64,000 nt of DNA from Caulobacter sp. (GTDB lineage: Bacteria; Pseudomonadota; Alphaproteobacteria; Caulobacterales; Caulobacteraceae). The stretch spans positions 124,001 to 188,000 of the forward strand of contig JAUXVF010000022.1 in the NCBI GenBank assembly GCA_030680355.1, given 5' to 3'. Each line of letters begins with the position of its first letter. Position 1 is the first letter of the stretch. Below, in pieces: positions 15,267 to 22,435 of this stretch. A program made the translations under genes and the position numbers. The notes beneath the pieces are model-generated. The model made no database searches. It saw nothing but the letters and a program-made list of their open reading frames with translations, and had not been told where the DNA came from.

Positions 15267-16036
15267 CTGACGCCGATATGGGACTGATCCTCGCCGACAT
15301 CGTCGAGGAGGCCGGGCGGCTGATCCTGCCGTACTGGGCGCACGGCGAGACGGTGGCCCACACCAGCAAGGCCGACCTGAGCCCGGTCACCGAGGCCGAC
15401 CAGCTCGGCGAACAGCTGATCCTGCGGCGGCTCAAGGACCATTTCCCCGACATTCCCGTCGTCGCCGAGGAACAGGCCGCCGAGTTCGGCACGCCCGACG
15501 CCATTGGCGACCGCTTCTTCCTCGTCGATCCGGTCGACGGCACCAAGGCCTTCATGCGCGGCGATCCCAGTTTCACGGTCAACATCGGCCTGGTCGCCGG
15601 CCGCCATCCGGTCGCCGGCGCCGTCAGCGCTCCGGCCAGCCAGGAGACCTGGTACACCACCGCCGGCGGCGCGATGAAACGCTCGACGCAGGGCGGGGCG
15701 GCGACGCCGGTGCATGTGCGGCCCTGGCCGAAGGGCGAGGCCGTGGCCCTGATCAGCCACACCATGAAGCCCGAGACCCTGGCCAAACTGACCGCCGAAT
15801 ACGGTTTCGACCGCAACCTGGCGATGGACAGCTCGATCAAGCTCTGCCGCATCGCCGAGGGCGTGGCCGACATCTATCCGCGCCATGGTCCGACGTCCGA
15901 GTGGGACATCTGCGCGGCCCAGGCCGTACTGCAGGCGGCCGGCGGGTCGGTGACCGGGTATCAGGGCGCGGAGTTTCTGTACGGCAAGGCCGACAAGCGG
16001 TTCCTGAATGAGTGGTTCGTGGCGCGCGGGGGGTAG
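15263..16036 (+). CDS. CysQ-like inositol monophosphatase-family phosphatase (3'(2'),5'-bisphosphate nucleotidase or histidinol-phosphatase type)
   Basis: 257 residues with the metal-binding IMPase motifs: EADQLGEQLILRRL, EEQAAEFG, DPVDGTKAFMRGDPSF and EWDICAAQAVLQAAGGSVTG. These are the features of the Li-sensitive phosphatase superfamily. The branch with DPVDGTKAFMRG and TSEWDICA covers both CysQ and the HisN-type histidinol-phosphatases of actino- and alphaproteobacteria; I cannot separate them by eye and lean to the latter or CysQ equally. Start ATG overlaps the DUF3553 stop. Confidence 0.8.
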   Translation: MTDADMGLILADIVEEAGRLILPYWAHGETVAHTSKADLSPVTEADQLGEQLILRRLKDHFPDIPVVAEEQAAEFGTPDAIGDRFFLVDPVDGTKAFMRGDPSFTVNIGLVAGRHPVAGAVSAPASQETWYTTAGGAMKRSTQGGAATPVHVRPWPKGEAVALISHTMKPETLAKLTAEYGFDRNLAMDSSIKLCRIAEGVADIYPRHGPTSEWDICAAQAVLQAAGGSVTGYQGAEFLYGKADKRFLNEWFVARGG

Positions 16037-16045
16037 CAGAGTCTT

Positions 16046-16206
16046 CCCTTCTCCCCTTGCGGGAGAAAGTGGCCTGCGGAGCAGGTCGGATGAGGGGTTT
16101 TGCCTGGCCTGTCCGGGGCGCCGCTTCCGCTTTCGACCCTGACACGTTCATCGACCCCTCATCCGTCGGCCTTCGGCCGCCACCTTCTCCCGCAAGGGGA
16201 GAAGGG
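16046..16206. repeat. large intergenic palindromic repeat
   Basis: The outer arms 16046-16073 and 16179-16206 are near-perfect inverted copies (both contain the 10-mer TTGCGGGAGA or its complement), and inner arms GGATGAGGGG (16088-16097) and CCCCTCATCC (16155-16164) are exact inverses. The element lies immediately after the phosphatase stop. Repeats of this sequence type are dispersed in Caulobacteraceae intergenic regions by my recollection; its reverse translation gives meaningless peptides that are often annotated as genes. Between 16207 and 16393 I see nothing else that I can support. Confidence 0.75.
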
Positions 16207-16393
16207 TTCGCGGCGGTGGTTTGGGCGGGGCTCATCCGGGCATTTTATCCCCGCCTGGAGGGGTGGCGCGCCCGTCGGCGTATTTTTCGGACGGGAGTCC
16301 CGGGAATGTCTCGCGATGTCCCGGGAGTATAGGTCCCGCGAGTCTTCATTGCTCTCCCGCGAGGGAGCGGACGGCTCGTTACCCACAAACGCG

Positions 16394-16751
16394 GCTCATC
16401 CTCGCGAAAGCGAGGACCCAGGCGTTTTCACAGCAGCCGCTCATAGAGGTCCAGCCAGGCCGGATTGTGCCGCTCAATGAGTTCGAGCTTTCATCGTCGC
16501 CGCCAGACCTTCATCCGACGCTCGACCGTGAAGGCCTCTTCACGCGTATCGAATGCTTTGTGCCAGACGAGCATCTTGACCCCGTAACGGCTGGTGAAGC
16601 CGGGCCGCAGGCCTTCACGATGTTCCTGGACGCGCCGTATCAGGCTGTCGGTCATGCCGATGTAAAGTGTGCCGTTGCGGCGGCTCGCCAAGATGCAGAC
16701 GTAGAAGGCCACAGCGAAAAAACCTGGGTCCTCGCTTTCGCGAGGATGAGC
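16394..16751. mobile_element. repeat-bounded GIY-YIG unit
   Basis: Identical 29-bp inverted repeats at 16394-16422 and 16723-16751 (core TCATCCTCGCGAAAGCGAGG) enclose a single minus-strand GIY-YIG nuclease pseudogene. The gene's stop is five bases from one repeat and its start eleven bases from the other. Each repeat is itself a hairpin. A related palindrome stands alone at 21541-21584. The right end abuts an unusually AT-rich stretch (16752-16792) at the dapB 3' end. The structure resembles REP elements that carry an associated nuclease or transposase; that it moves is inference. Confidence 0.6.
16428..16712 (-). pseudogene. GIY-YIG endonuclease-like gene with in-frame TGA
   Basis: From a GTG at 16712 the frame reads AFYVCILASRRNGTLYIGMTDSLIRRV..., the compact GIY-YIG (URI) domain with its conserved Arg (RRVQEHR) and Glu. 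The frame stops at TGA 16493-16491 after KVWRRR. The same frame continues without any other stop as KLELIERHNPAWLDLYERLL to TGA 16430-16428, exactly the tail expected for this family of about 95 residues, in which a Trp normally follows the Arg run. A single TGG to TGA change explains this. The truncated 73-residue product might still fold, since the lost part is a C-terminal helix, but I call it a pseudogene. Confidence 0.7.
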
Positions 16752-16777
16752 GGAATTATAAATGCAATAATAAGTTG

Positions 16778-17569
16778 CTATTTATGGTTACGCAACCCCA
16801 GCACATCCTGCATATCAAACGCCCCGGCCCCCCGGCCGGCCGCCCACCGCGCCGCCGTCACCGCCCCGCGCGCGAACAGCGAGCGGTCGCGCGCCGAGTG
16901 GCTGATCGTCAAAATCTCTTCCTCGCCGGCGAAGGTCACGCTGTGTTCGCCAATGATCCCGCCGCCGCGCATGACGGAGAAGCCAATCTCGCCTTCGGGC
17001 CGGGCGCCGGTCAGGCCGTGGCGGGCCGGCTGGATCATGTCGCTCAGGGCCACGCCGCGGCCCGCCGCCGCCGCCTCGCCGAGCATCAGGGCGGTGCCGC
17101 TGGGGGCGTCGACCTTGCGTTTGTGGTGGGCCTCGAAGATCTCGATGTCGAAATCGGCCGGGTCGAGGGCCCGGGCGGCCTGGGCGACCAGGCCGAGCAG
17201 CAGGTTGACCCCCAGCGAGAAATTGCCGCTGCGGACGATGGCGATGCGCTGGGCGGCTTCGTCGATGCGGCGGGTCTGGTCGGGGGAAAAGCCGGTCGAG
17301 CCGATGACCAGGGCGACGGCGCCGCGGCCGGCGGCCTTTTCGGCCAGGGCGGTCGAGGCTTCCGGCGTGGTGAAGTCGATGACCACGTCGGCGGCGGCCA
17401 GGGCGGCTTCGAAGGAGACCAGGCCCTCGCCGTCGACGCCGGCGCGTTCGAAGCGGGCGACAACGACCACGTCCTCGCGGCCCTCGCAGAGGGCGGCCAC
17501 CGCCCGGCCCATGCGGCCCAGGGCGCCGGCGACGGCGATTTTCACGGGGGCGGCGGCGGGCTGGGTCAT
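16778..17569 (-). CDS. dapB: 4-hydroxy-tetrahydrodipicolinate reductase
   Basis: 263 residues. N-terminal NAD(P)H-binding motif KIAVAGALGRMGRAV, central IGSTGF and RSGNFSLGVNLL, and the substrate/catalytic region EIFEAHHKRKVDAPSGTALMLGE, all diagnostic of DapB. It makes tetrahydrodipicolinate in the lysine and meso-diaminopimelate pathway, needed for peptidoglycan. The ATG at 17569 gives the standard length; a longer frame to 17653 adds a non-conserved tail. The 3' end is followed by the AT-rich stretch and repeat-bounded GIY-YIG unit, so an insertion may have landed directly behind the gene. Confidence 0.95.
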   Translation of the reverse strand: MTQPAAAPVKIAVAGALGRMGRAVAALCEGREDVVVVARFERAGVDGEGLVSFEAALAAADVVIDFTTPEASTALAEKAAGRGAVALVIGSTGFSPDQTRRIDEAAQRIAIVRSGNFSLGVNLLLGLVAQAARALDPADFDIEIFEAHHKRKVDAPSGTALMLGEAAAAGRGVALSDMIQPARHGLTGARPEGEIGFSVMRGGGIIGEHSVTFAGEEEILTISHSARDRSLFARGAVTAARWAAGRGAGAFDMQDVLGLRNHK

Positions 17570-17822
17570 GGGGGAAGGATTAGCGCGGCGACGGGCGGTT
17601 GTCAGCGCACAGTTCTCCCCGCCCCATCGAGAGGAAAGGGGACGCCGGGCCACACCTCGGGGCGAATGCGCCCGCTGCCGCCAAAATGGACGGGGCGGAC
17701 GGCTTCAGGCCCATTGTCCACAGGCCATCTGGTCGCTAGGTTGCCCGCCTCTCAGCCCACCGACGCGACCGGCCTGACGACCGGTGACGCCGCTTGAGCG
17801 TTTCAAGGACGTCCGCCCCGCC

Positions 17823-20114
17823 ATGAGCGATTCCGAAAAGAAGACCTTCACCGACGAAGAGGCCCTGGCCTTTCACCAGTTCCCGACGCCCGGAAAGGTG
17901 GCCATCATGGCGACCAAGCCGATGGCGACGCAGCGGGACCTGAGCTTGGCCTATTCGCCGGGCGTGGCCGTGCCGGTGCTGGCCATCGCCGCGAACCCGG
18001 ACCTGGCCTACGACTACACGTCCAAGGGCAATCTGGTCGGGGTCATCTCCAATGGCACGGCCATTCTGGGCCTGGGCAACCTGGGGGCCCTGGCCTCCAA
18101 GCCGGTGATGGAAGGCAAGGCGGTGCTGTTCAAGCGCTTCGCCGACGTCGACGCCATCGACATCGAGCTGAGCACCGAGGACGCCGAAGAAATCATCACC
18201 GTGGTCAAGACCATCGGCGTGACCTTCGGCGGCATCAATCTCGAGGACATCAAGAGCCCCGAGTGTTTCATCATCGAGCAGCGCTGCCAGGAGCTGCTCG
18301 ACATTCCGGTCTTCCATGACGACCAGCATGGCACGGCGATCATCTGCGCCGCCGGCCTGATCAACGCCTGTTTCATCACCGGCAAGAAGCTCGAGGACAT
18401 CAAGGTCGTGCTCAACGGCCCCGGCGCCGCGGGCATCGCCTCGATGGAGCTGATCAAGGCCATGGGCGTGCGGCCCGAGAATGTCATCGCCTGCGATTCC
18501 AAGGGCGTGCTCTACCAGGGCCGCACCGACGGCATGAACCAGTGGAAGAGCGCCCACGCGGTCAAGACCGACAAGCGCACCCTGGCCGAGGCCGTGGAGG
18601 GCGCCGATGTCCTGCTGGGTCTGTCGGCGGCCGGCGCCTTCACCAAGGAGATGATCGCCAGCATGGCGCCCAATCCGGTGATCTTCGCCATGGCCAACCC
18701 GGACCCGGAAATCACCCCCGAAGACGTCCATTCGGTGCGCGGCGACGCGATCATGGGCACGGGCCGCAGCGACTATCCCAACCAGGTCAACAACGTCCTG
18801 GGCTTCCCCTACATCTTCCGCGGCGCCCTCGACGTGCGCGCCCGCCGCGTCAATCACGAGATGAAGATCGCCTGCGCCAACGCCCTGGCCATGCTCGCGC
18901 GAGAAGACGTCCCGGATGAAGTGGCCGCCGCCTATCACGGCCGCCAGCTGAAGTTCGGTCCCGAATACATCATCCCCTCGGCCTTCGATCCCCGGCTGAT
19001 TTGGTACATTCCGCCCTTCGTCGCCCAGGCGGCGATGGACACCGGCGTGGCCCGCAAGCCGATCGAGGACATGGACGCCTATCGCGCCCAGCTGGCCCAG
19101 CGGCTCGATCCGACCGCGGCCTTCCTGCAGAAGATTTCCGGCGCGGTGATGAGCGGGACGCGCAAGCGCATCGTCTTCGCCGAGGGCGAGGAGCCCAGCG
19201 TCATCCGCGCCGCCTACGCCTTCCAGACCCAGGGTCTGGGCGAGGCCATCCTCTGCGGTCGCGAGGAGCTGGTGAAGGAGAACATGCGCATCGTCGGGCT
19301 CGAGCCGGACGAGGTCAATCTGCAGATCGTCAACGCCCGGCTGTCGGACCGCAATCCCGACTATGTCGACCATCTCTACCAGCGGCTCCAGCGCGAGGGC
19401 TATCTCAAACGCGACGTGCAGCGGCTGATCAACCAGGATCGCAACAGCTTCGCCGCCTCGATGGTGGCCATGGGCGACGCCGACGGCCTGGTCACCGGCG
19501 TGACCCGCAGCTTCGACCAGGTGCTGGAAGAGGTGCTGCATGTGATCGACCCGGCCCCCGGCGGTCGGGTGATCGGCATGTCGATCGTGCTGGCCAAGGG
19601 GCACACCCTGTTCATCGCCGACACCAATGTCACCGAGATGCCCGAGGCCGAGGAGCTGGTCGAGATCGCCTGCGAGGCGGCCCGGGCGGTGCGCAACCTG
19701 GGCTTCGTGCCGCGGGTGGCGTTCATGAGCTACTCGACCTTCGGCAACCCGATGGGGCTGCGGTCGGAGAAGGTGCGCGAGGCCGTGGCCATGCTCGACG
19801 AGATGGAGGGCGTCGACTTCGAATACGAGGGCGAGATGCCGCCGGAACTGGCCCTGGAGCCGGAGCGTCGCGGCAACTTCCCGTTCATGCGCCTGACCGG
19901 CCCGGCCAATGTGCTGATCATGCCGGCCATCCACTCGGCCTCGATCTCGACCAAGCTGGTCCAGTCGCTGGGCGGGGCCACGGTGATCGGCCCGGTGCTG
20001 ATGGGGATGAGCAAGTCGGTGCAGATCTGCCCGCTGTCGGCCTCGGTGTCGCGGATTCTCAACATGGCCATCATGGCCGCCTATGACCATCCGGTCGAAG
20101 CGGTCGAGGGGTAG
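17823..20114 (+). CDS. maeB: NADP-dependent malic enzyme with C-terminal phosphotransacetylase domain
   Basis: 763 residues. Residues 1 to about 430 are the malic enzyme (oxidative decarboxylation of malate to pyruvate): YSPGVAVPVLAIA, VFHDDQHGTAIICAAGL, VLNGPGAAGIASMELI, MANPDPEI. Residues about 445-763 resemble phosphate acetyltransferase (FAEGEEPSVIRAAY, ending PLSASVSRILNMAIMAAY), a regulatory acetyl-CoA-sensing domain in MaeB-type enzymes. The ATG at 17823 gives the usual MSDSEKKTF start; a GTG at 17784 is in frame. A long minus-strand open frame over the same region is a codon-bias shadow. The gene supplies NADPH and pyruvate during growth on acetate or C4 acids. Confidence 0.95.
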   Translation: MSDSEKKTFTDEEALAFHQFPTPGKVAIMATKPMATQRDLSLAYSPGVAVPVLAIAANPDLAYDYTSKGNLVGVISNGTAILGLGNLGALASKPVMEGKAVLFKRFADVDAIDIELSTEDAEEIITVVKTIGVTFGGINLEDIKSPECFIIEQRCQELLDIPVFHDDQHGTAIICAAGLINACFITGKKLEDIKVVLNGPGAAGIASMELIKAMGVRPENVIACDSKGVLYQGRTDGMNQWKSAHAVKTDKRTLAEAVEGADVLLGLSAAGAFTKEMIASMAPNPVIFAMANPDPEITPEDVHSVRGDAIMGTGRSDYPNQVNNVLGFPYIFRGALDVRARRVNHEMKIACANALAMLAREDVPDEVAAAYHGRQLKFGPEYIIPSAFDPRLIWYIPPFVAQAAMDTGVARKPIEDMDAYRAQLAQRLDPTAAFLQKISGAVMSGTRKRIVFAEGEEPSVIRAAYAFQTQGLGEAILCGREELVKENMRIVGLEPDEVNLQIVNARLSDRNPDYVDHLYQRLQREGYLKRDVQRLINQDRNSFAASMVAMGDADGLVTGVTRSFDQVLEEVLHVIDPAPGGRVIGMSIVLAKGHTLFIADTNVTEMPEAEELVEIACEAARAVRNLGFVPRVAFMSYSTFGNPMGLRSEKVREAVAMLDEMEGVDFEYEGEMPPELALEPERRGNFPFMRLTGPANVLIMPAIHSASISTKLVQSLGGATVIGPVLMGMSKSVQICPLSASVSRILNMAIMAAYDHPVEAVEG

Positions 20115-20217
20115 GGCCATGGCCTCATGATCAGCCGCGTGACCCGCCCGATCCAGGCCTGACGCCATCCCCGAAGGGATGGCGCGCGCCGCCATCCTTT
20201 CCGCCAGGGGATATCCC

Positions 20218-21528
20218 ATGACGCGTTCATCCGACGCCGCGATCGGCGTTGATTTCGGCACGACCAACACCGTGCTCGCCCTCGACCAGGGGGACGGCGA
20301 GGCCGCCCTCGCCGGGTTCAGCCATGACGGGGCGCCGTTCAACGCCTTCCGCTCGGCCCTGAGTTTTCACGCCCCGATCGAGGACGAACACGGCCGGGTC
20401 GTCGAGGCCGGGCCCTGGGCCATCGACGCCTATGTCGAGGAGCCGCTGGAGACGCGGTTCATCCAGTCGTTCAAGAGCTACGCCGCCAGCCCCCTGTTCA
20501 CCGACACCGAAATCCTGCGCCGGCGGTTCACCTTCGAGGACCTGCTCAGCGCCTTCCTGCTGAAGGTGAAGGAGCACGGCGGGGCCGACCTGGCCGACCT
20601 GCCCAAACGGGTCATCGTCGGCCGGCCGGTGGCCTTCGCCGGGCTGCGGCCCGACCCGGCCCTGGCGCTGAAGCGTTATGACACGGCCTTCCGGCGGCTG
20701 GGGTTCGAGGACATCCGCTATGTCCATGAGCCGGTGGCGGCGGCCTTCTTCTTCGCCAAACGGCTGGAGGGCGACGCCACGGTGCTGGTCGGCGACTTCG
20801 GCGGCGGCACCAGCGACTTCTCCCTGGTGCGGTTCACCCGCCAGGGCGGCCATGTGCGGTCGCAGGCCCTGTCCAACGCCGGGGTCGGGGTGGCCGGCGA
20901 CGCCTTCGACTACCGGATCATCGACCATCTGGTGTCGCCGAAACTGGGCAAGGGCAGCCTGTACAAGGCCTTCGACAACGTCATCCCGATGCCCAACCGC
21001 TACTACACCGCCTTCGCGCGGTGGGAGCAGCTGGCCCTGCTGCGGGCCAGCCGCGACATGAAGGACATCCGCAGCCTGGTCCGCGCCGCGGTCGAGCCGG
21101 AGAAGATCGCCCGGCTGGTCGAGCTGCTCGACGACAACCACGGCTACCGGCTCTACCAGTCGGTGTCGCGGCTCAAGGAGGACCTGTCGGCCAGCGAAGA
21201 GGCGGTGTTCTCGTTCAGGGGCGGCAGCGTGGAGATCGAGGGGCCGGTCAAACGGGCGAGCTTTGACCGCTGGATCCAGCCCGAGCTGACCGCCATCGAG
21301 GGCGCGGTTGACGCCGCCCTGACCCGGGCTGGCCTGACCGAGGCCGGGGTCGACCGGGTGTTCCTGACCGGCGGCTCGTCGTTCGTGCCGGCCGTGCGGG
21401 CGATCTTCGAGCGCCGGTTCGGGCTCGGCAAGCTGGAGAGCGGTGCGGAGCTGGTCTCGATCGCCACCGGCCTGGCGCTGCTGGGGGCGGAGCCGGACCT
21501 GGACGACTGGAGCGAGCGGGCGGGGTAG
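20218..21528 (+). CDS. Hsp70-family (YegD-like) protein
   Basis: 436 residues with the actin/Hsp70 ATPase signatures: IGVDFGTTNTVLAL near residue 8, VHEPVAAAFFF near 180, VLVGDFGGGTSDFSLV near 200 and FLTGGSSFVPAVR near 380. It ends after the nucleotide-binding domain, without a DnaK-type substrate-binding domain, which is the YegD layout; the client or partner is unknown. The ATG at 20218 has AGGGG eight bases upstream. A 9-bp hairpin (20163-20184) with CGAA loop lies between maeB and this gene. Confidence 0.88.
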   Translation: MTRSSDAAIGVDFGTTNTVLALDQGDGEAALAGFSHDGAPFNAFRSALSFHAPIEDEHGRVVEAGPWAIDAYVEEPLETRFIQSFKSYAASPLFTDTEILRRRFTFEDLLSAFLLKVKEHGGADLADLPKRVIVGRPVAFAGLRPDPALALKRYDTAFRRLGFEDIRYVHEPVAAAFFFAKRLEGDATVLVGDFGGGTSDFSLVRFTRQGGHVRSQALSNAGVGVAGDAFDYRIIDHLVSPKLGKGSLYKAFDNVIPMPNRYYTAFARWEQLALLRASRDMKDIRSLVRAAVEPEKIARLVELLDDNHGYRLYQSVSRLKEDLSASEEAVFSFRGGSVEIEGPVKRASFDRWIQPELTAIEGAVDAALTRAGLTEAGVDRVFLTGGSSFVPAVRAIFERRFGLGKLESGAELVSIATGLALLGAEPDLDDWSERAG

Positions 21529-21540
21529 CCACGCTCCCTG

Positions 21541-21584
21541 AACATTCCGCTCATCCTCGCGAAAGCGAGGATGAGCGGAATGTT
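21541..21584. repeat. perfect palindrome, 20-bp stem with GAAA loop
   Basis: Positions 21541-21560 and 21565-21584 are exact inverses around GAAA. The inner part (GCTCATCCTCGC...) is the same core as in the 29-bp repeats bounding the GIY-YIG unit at 16394-16751, so this is a solitary copy of that REP-like family. There is no T-tract, though it could still block transcription from the Hsp70-like gene. Confidence 0.8.
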
Positions 21585-21737
21585 GGGGAATGCCGGCGTT
21601 CTCACCGCGCGACCGCGTTCACGGGTCCTCGCGACAGGCGCGAAGATGACAGGGATTTGGCGTTGCACGAGGGCGCCGTTCTCGGGCACTGTTCATGCGA
21701 GTTTCACAAAACAACGCACCCGGGAGGCGCGACCGCC

Positions 21738-22262
21738 ATGACCATCTCGCTCTATGACATCACCGTCGGCCAGTATCTGCAGACCGTCGGCGCCGCCGCC
21801 GGCTTTCTTGACCGGGGTCTGAAGCACTGCACCGACGAGGGGGCCAACCCCGATGATCTGATCGGCAAGCGGCTGGCCGGCGACATGCTGCCGCTGTCGT
21901 TCCAGATCTCCTCGATCGCCCACCACTCCATCGGCGCCATCGAGGCCGTTCAGGCCGGCCTTTTCAAGGCCACCGGCGGCCCGGCCATGCAGGAGACCTA
22001 CGCCGGTCTGGTCAAGACCATCGCCGACACTGAAGCCGCGCTCAAGGCCCTGACCCCCGAGGCGGTCAACGCCCTGGCCGGCAAGGACGTGACCTTCGAA
22101 TTCGGTCCCACCAAGATGCCGTTCACGGCCGAGGGCTTCCTGCTGTCCTTCTCCCTGCCCAACTTCTATTTCCACGCCTCGACCGCCTATGACGTGCTGC
22201 GCGCCAACGGCGTGCCGCTGGGCAAGCGCTACTTCCTCGGGCAGCTGAAACTGAAGGGCTGA
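21738..22262 (+). CDS. DUF1993 family protein
   Basis: 174 residues, start ATG 21738 with GGGAGG ten bases upstream. It follows the DUF1993 pattern: SLYDITVGQYLQTVGAAAGFLDRGLKHC near the N-terminus, MLPLSFQISSIAHHSIGAIEA in the middle and FLLSFSLPNFYFHASTAYDVLRANGVPLGKRYFLG at the end. These proteins are DinB-like four-helix bundles with a possible metal site (conserved His residues); no function is known. It stands alone between the palindrome at 21541-21584 and the hairpin at 22277-22312. Confidence 0.88.
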   Translation: MTISLYDITVGQYLQTVGAAAGFLDRGLKHCTDEGANPDDLIGKRLAGDMLPLSFQISSIAHHSIGAIEAVQAGLFKATGGPAMQETYAGLVKTIADTEAALKALTPEAVNALAGKDVTFEFGPTKMPFTAEGFLLSFSLPNFYFHASTAYDVLRANGVPLGKRYFLGQLKLKG

Positions 22263-22276
22263 GCCTCCTCTCCATC

Positions 22277-22312
22277 CGCAATCCTGAGCGAAATTGTCCG
22301 CTCGGGATTGCG
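22277..22312. other. strong intergenic hairpin
   Basis: A 14-bp stem with G-U pairs (22277-22290 with 22299-22312) and an 8-base loop lies just after the DUF1993 gene. No T-run follows, so it is either a Rho-independent terminator without a tail or an mRNA-stabilising stem. Confidence 0.5.
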
Positions 22313-22435
22313 CGTTGGCGTCCTCGTCTCGCCCGCCGCCTTGCGACACACTCCGCCGCAATGGGGACGCCGACCGCGCGCTGATCAGGCCGCGGCCGGA
22401 CGACTCCGCACAACAAACAGGTCGGAGGACGTCAG

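Noticed and set aside
16159-16386. 75-residue minus-strand frame in the gap after the CysQ-like gene
   Set aside because: Its C-terminus is the reverse translation of the palindromic repeat, and the rest is low-complexity Arg/Ser/Pro; no ribosome-binding site.
17736-20342. 868-residue open frame on the minus strand opposite the malic enzyme gene
   Set aside because: It mirrors maeB in a high-GC genome, is rich in His, Asp and Gly in the usual shadow pattern, and has no recognisable domain; maeB is unambiguous on the other strand.
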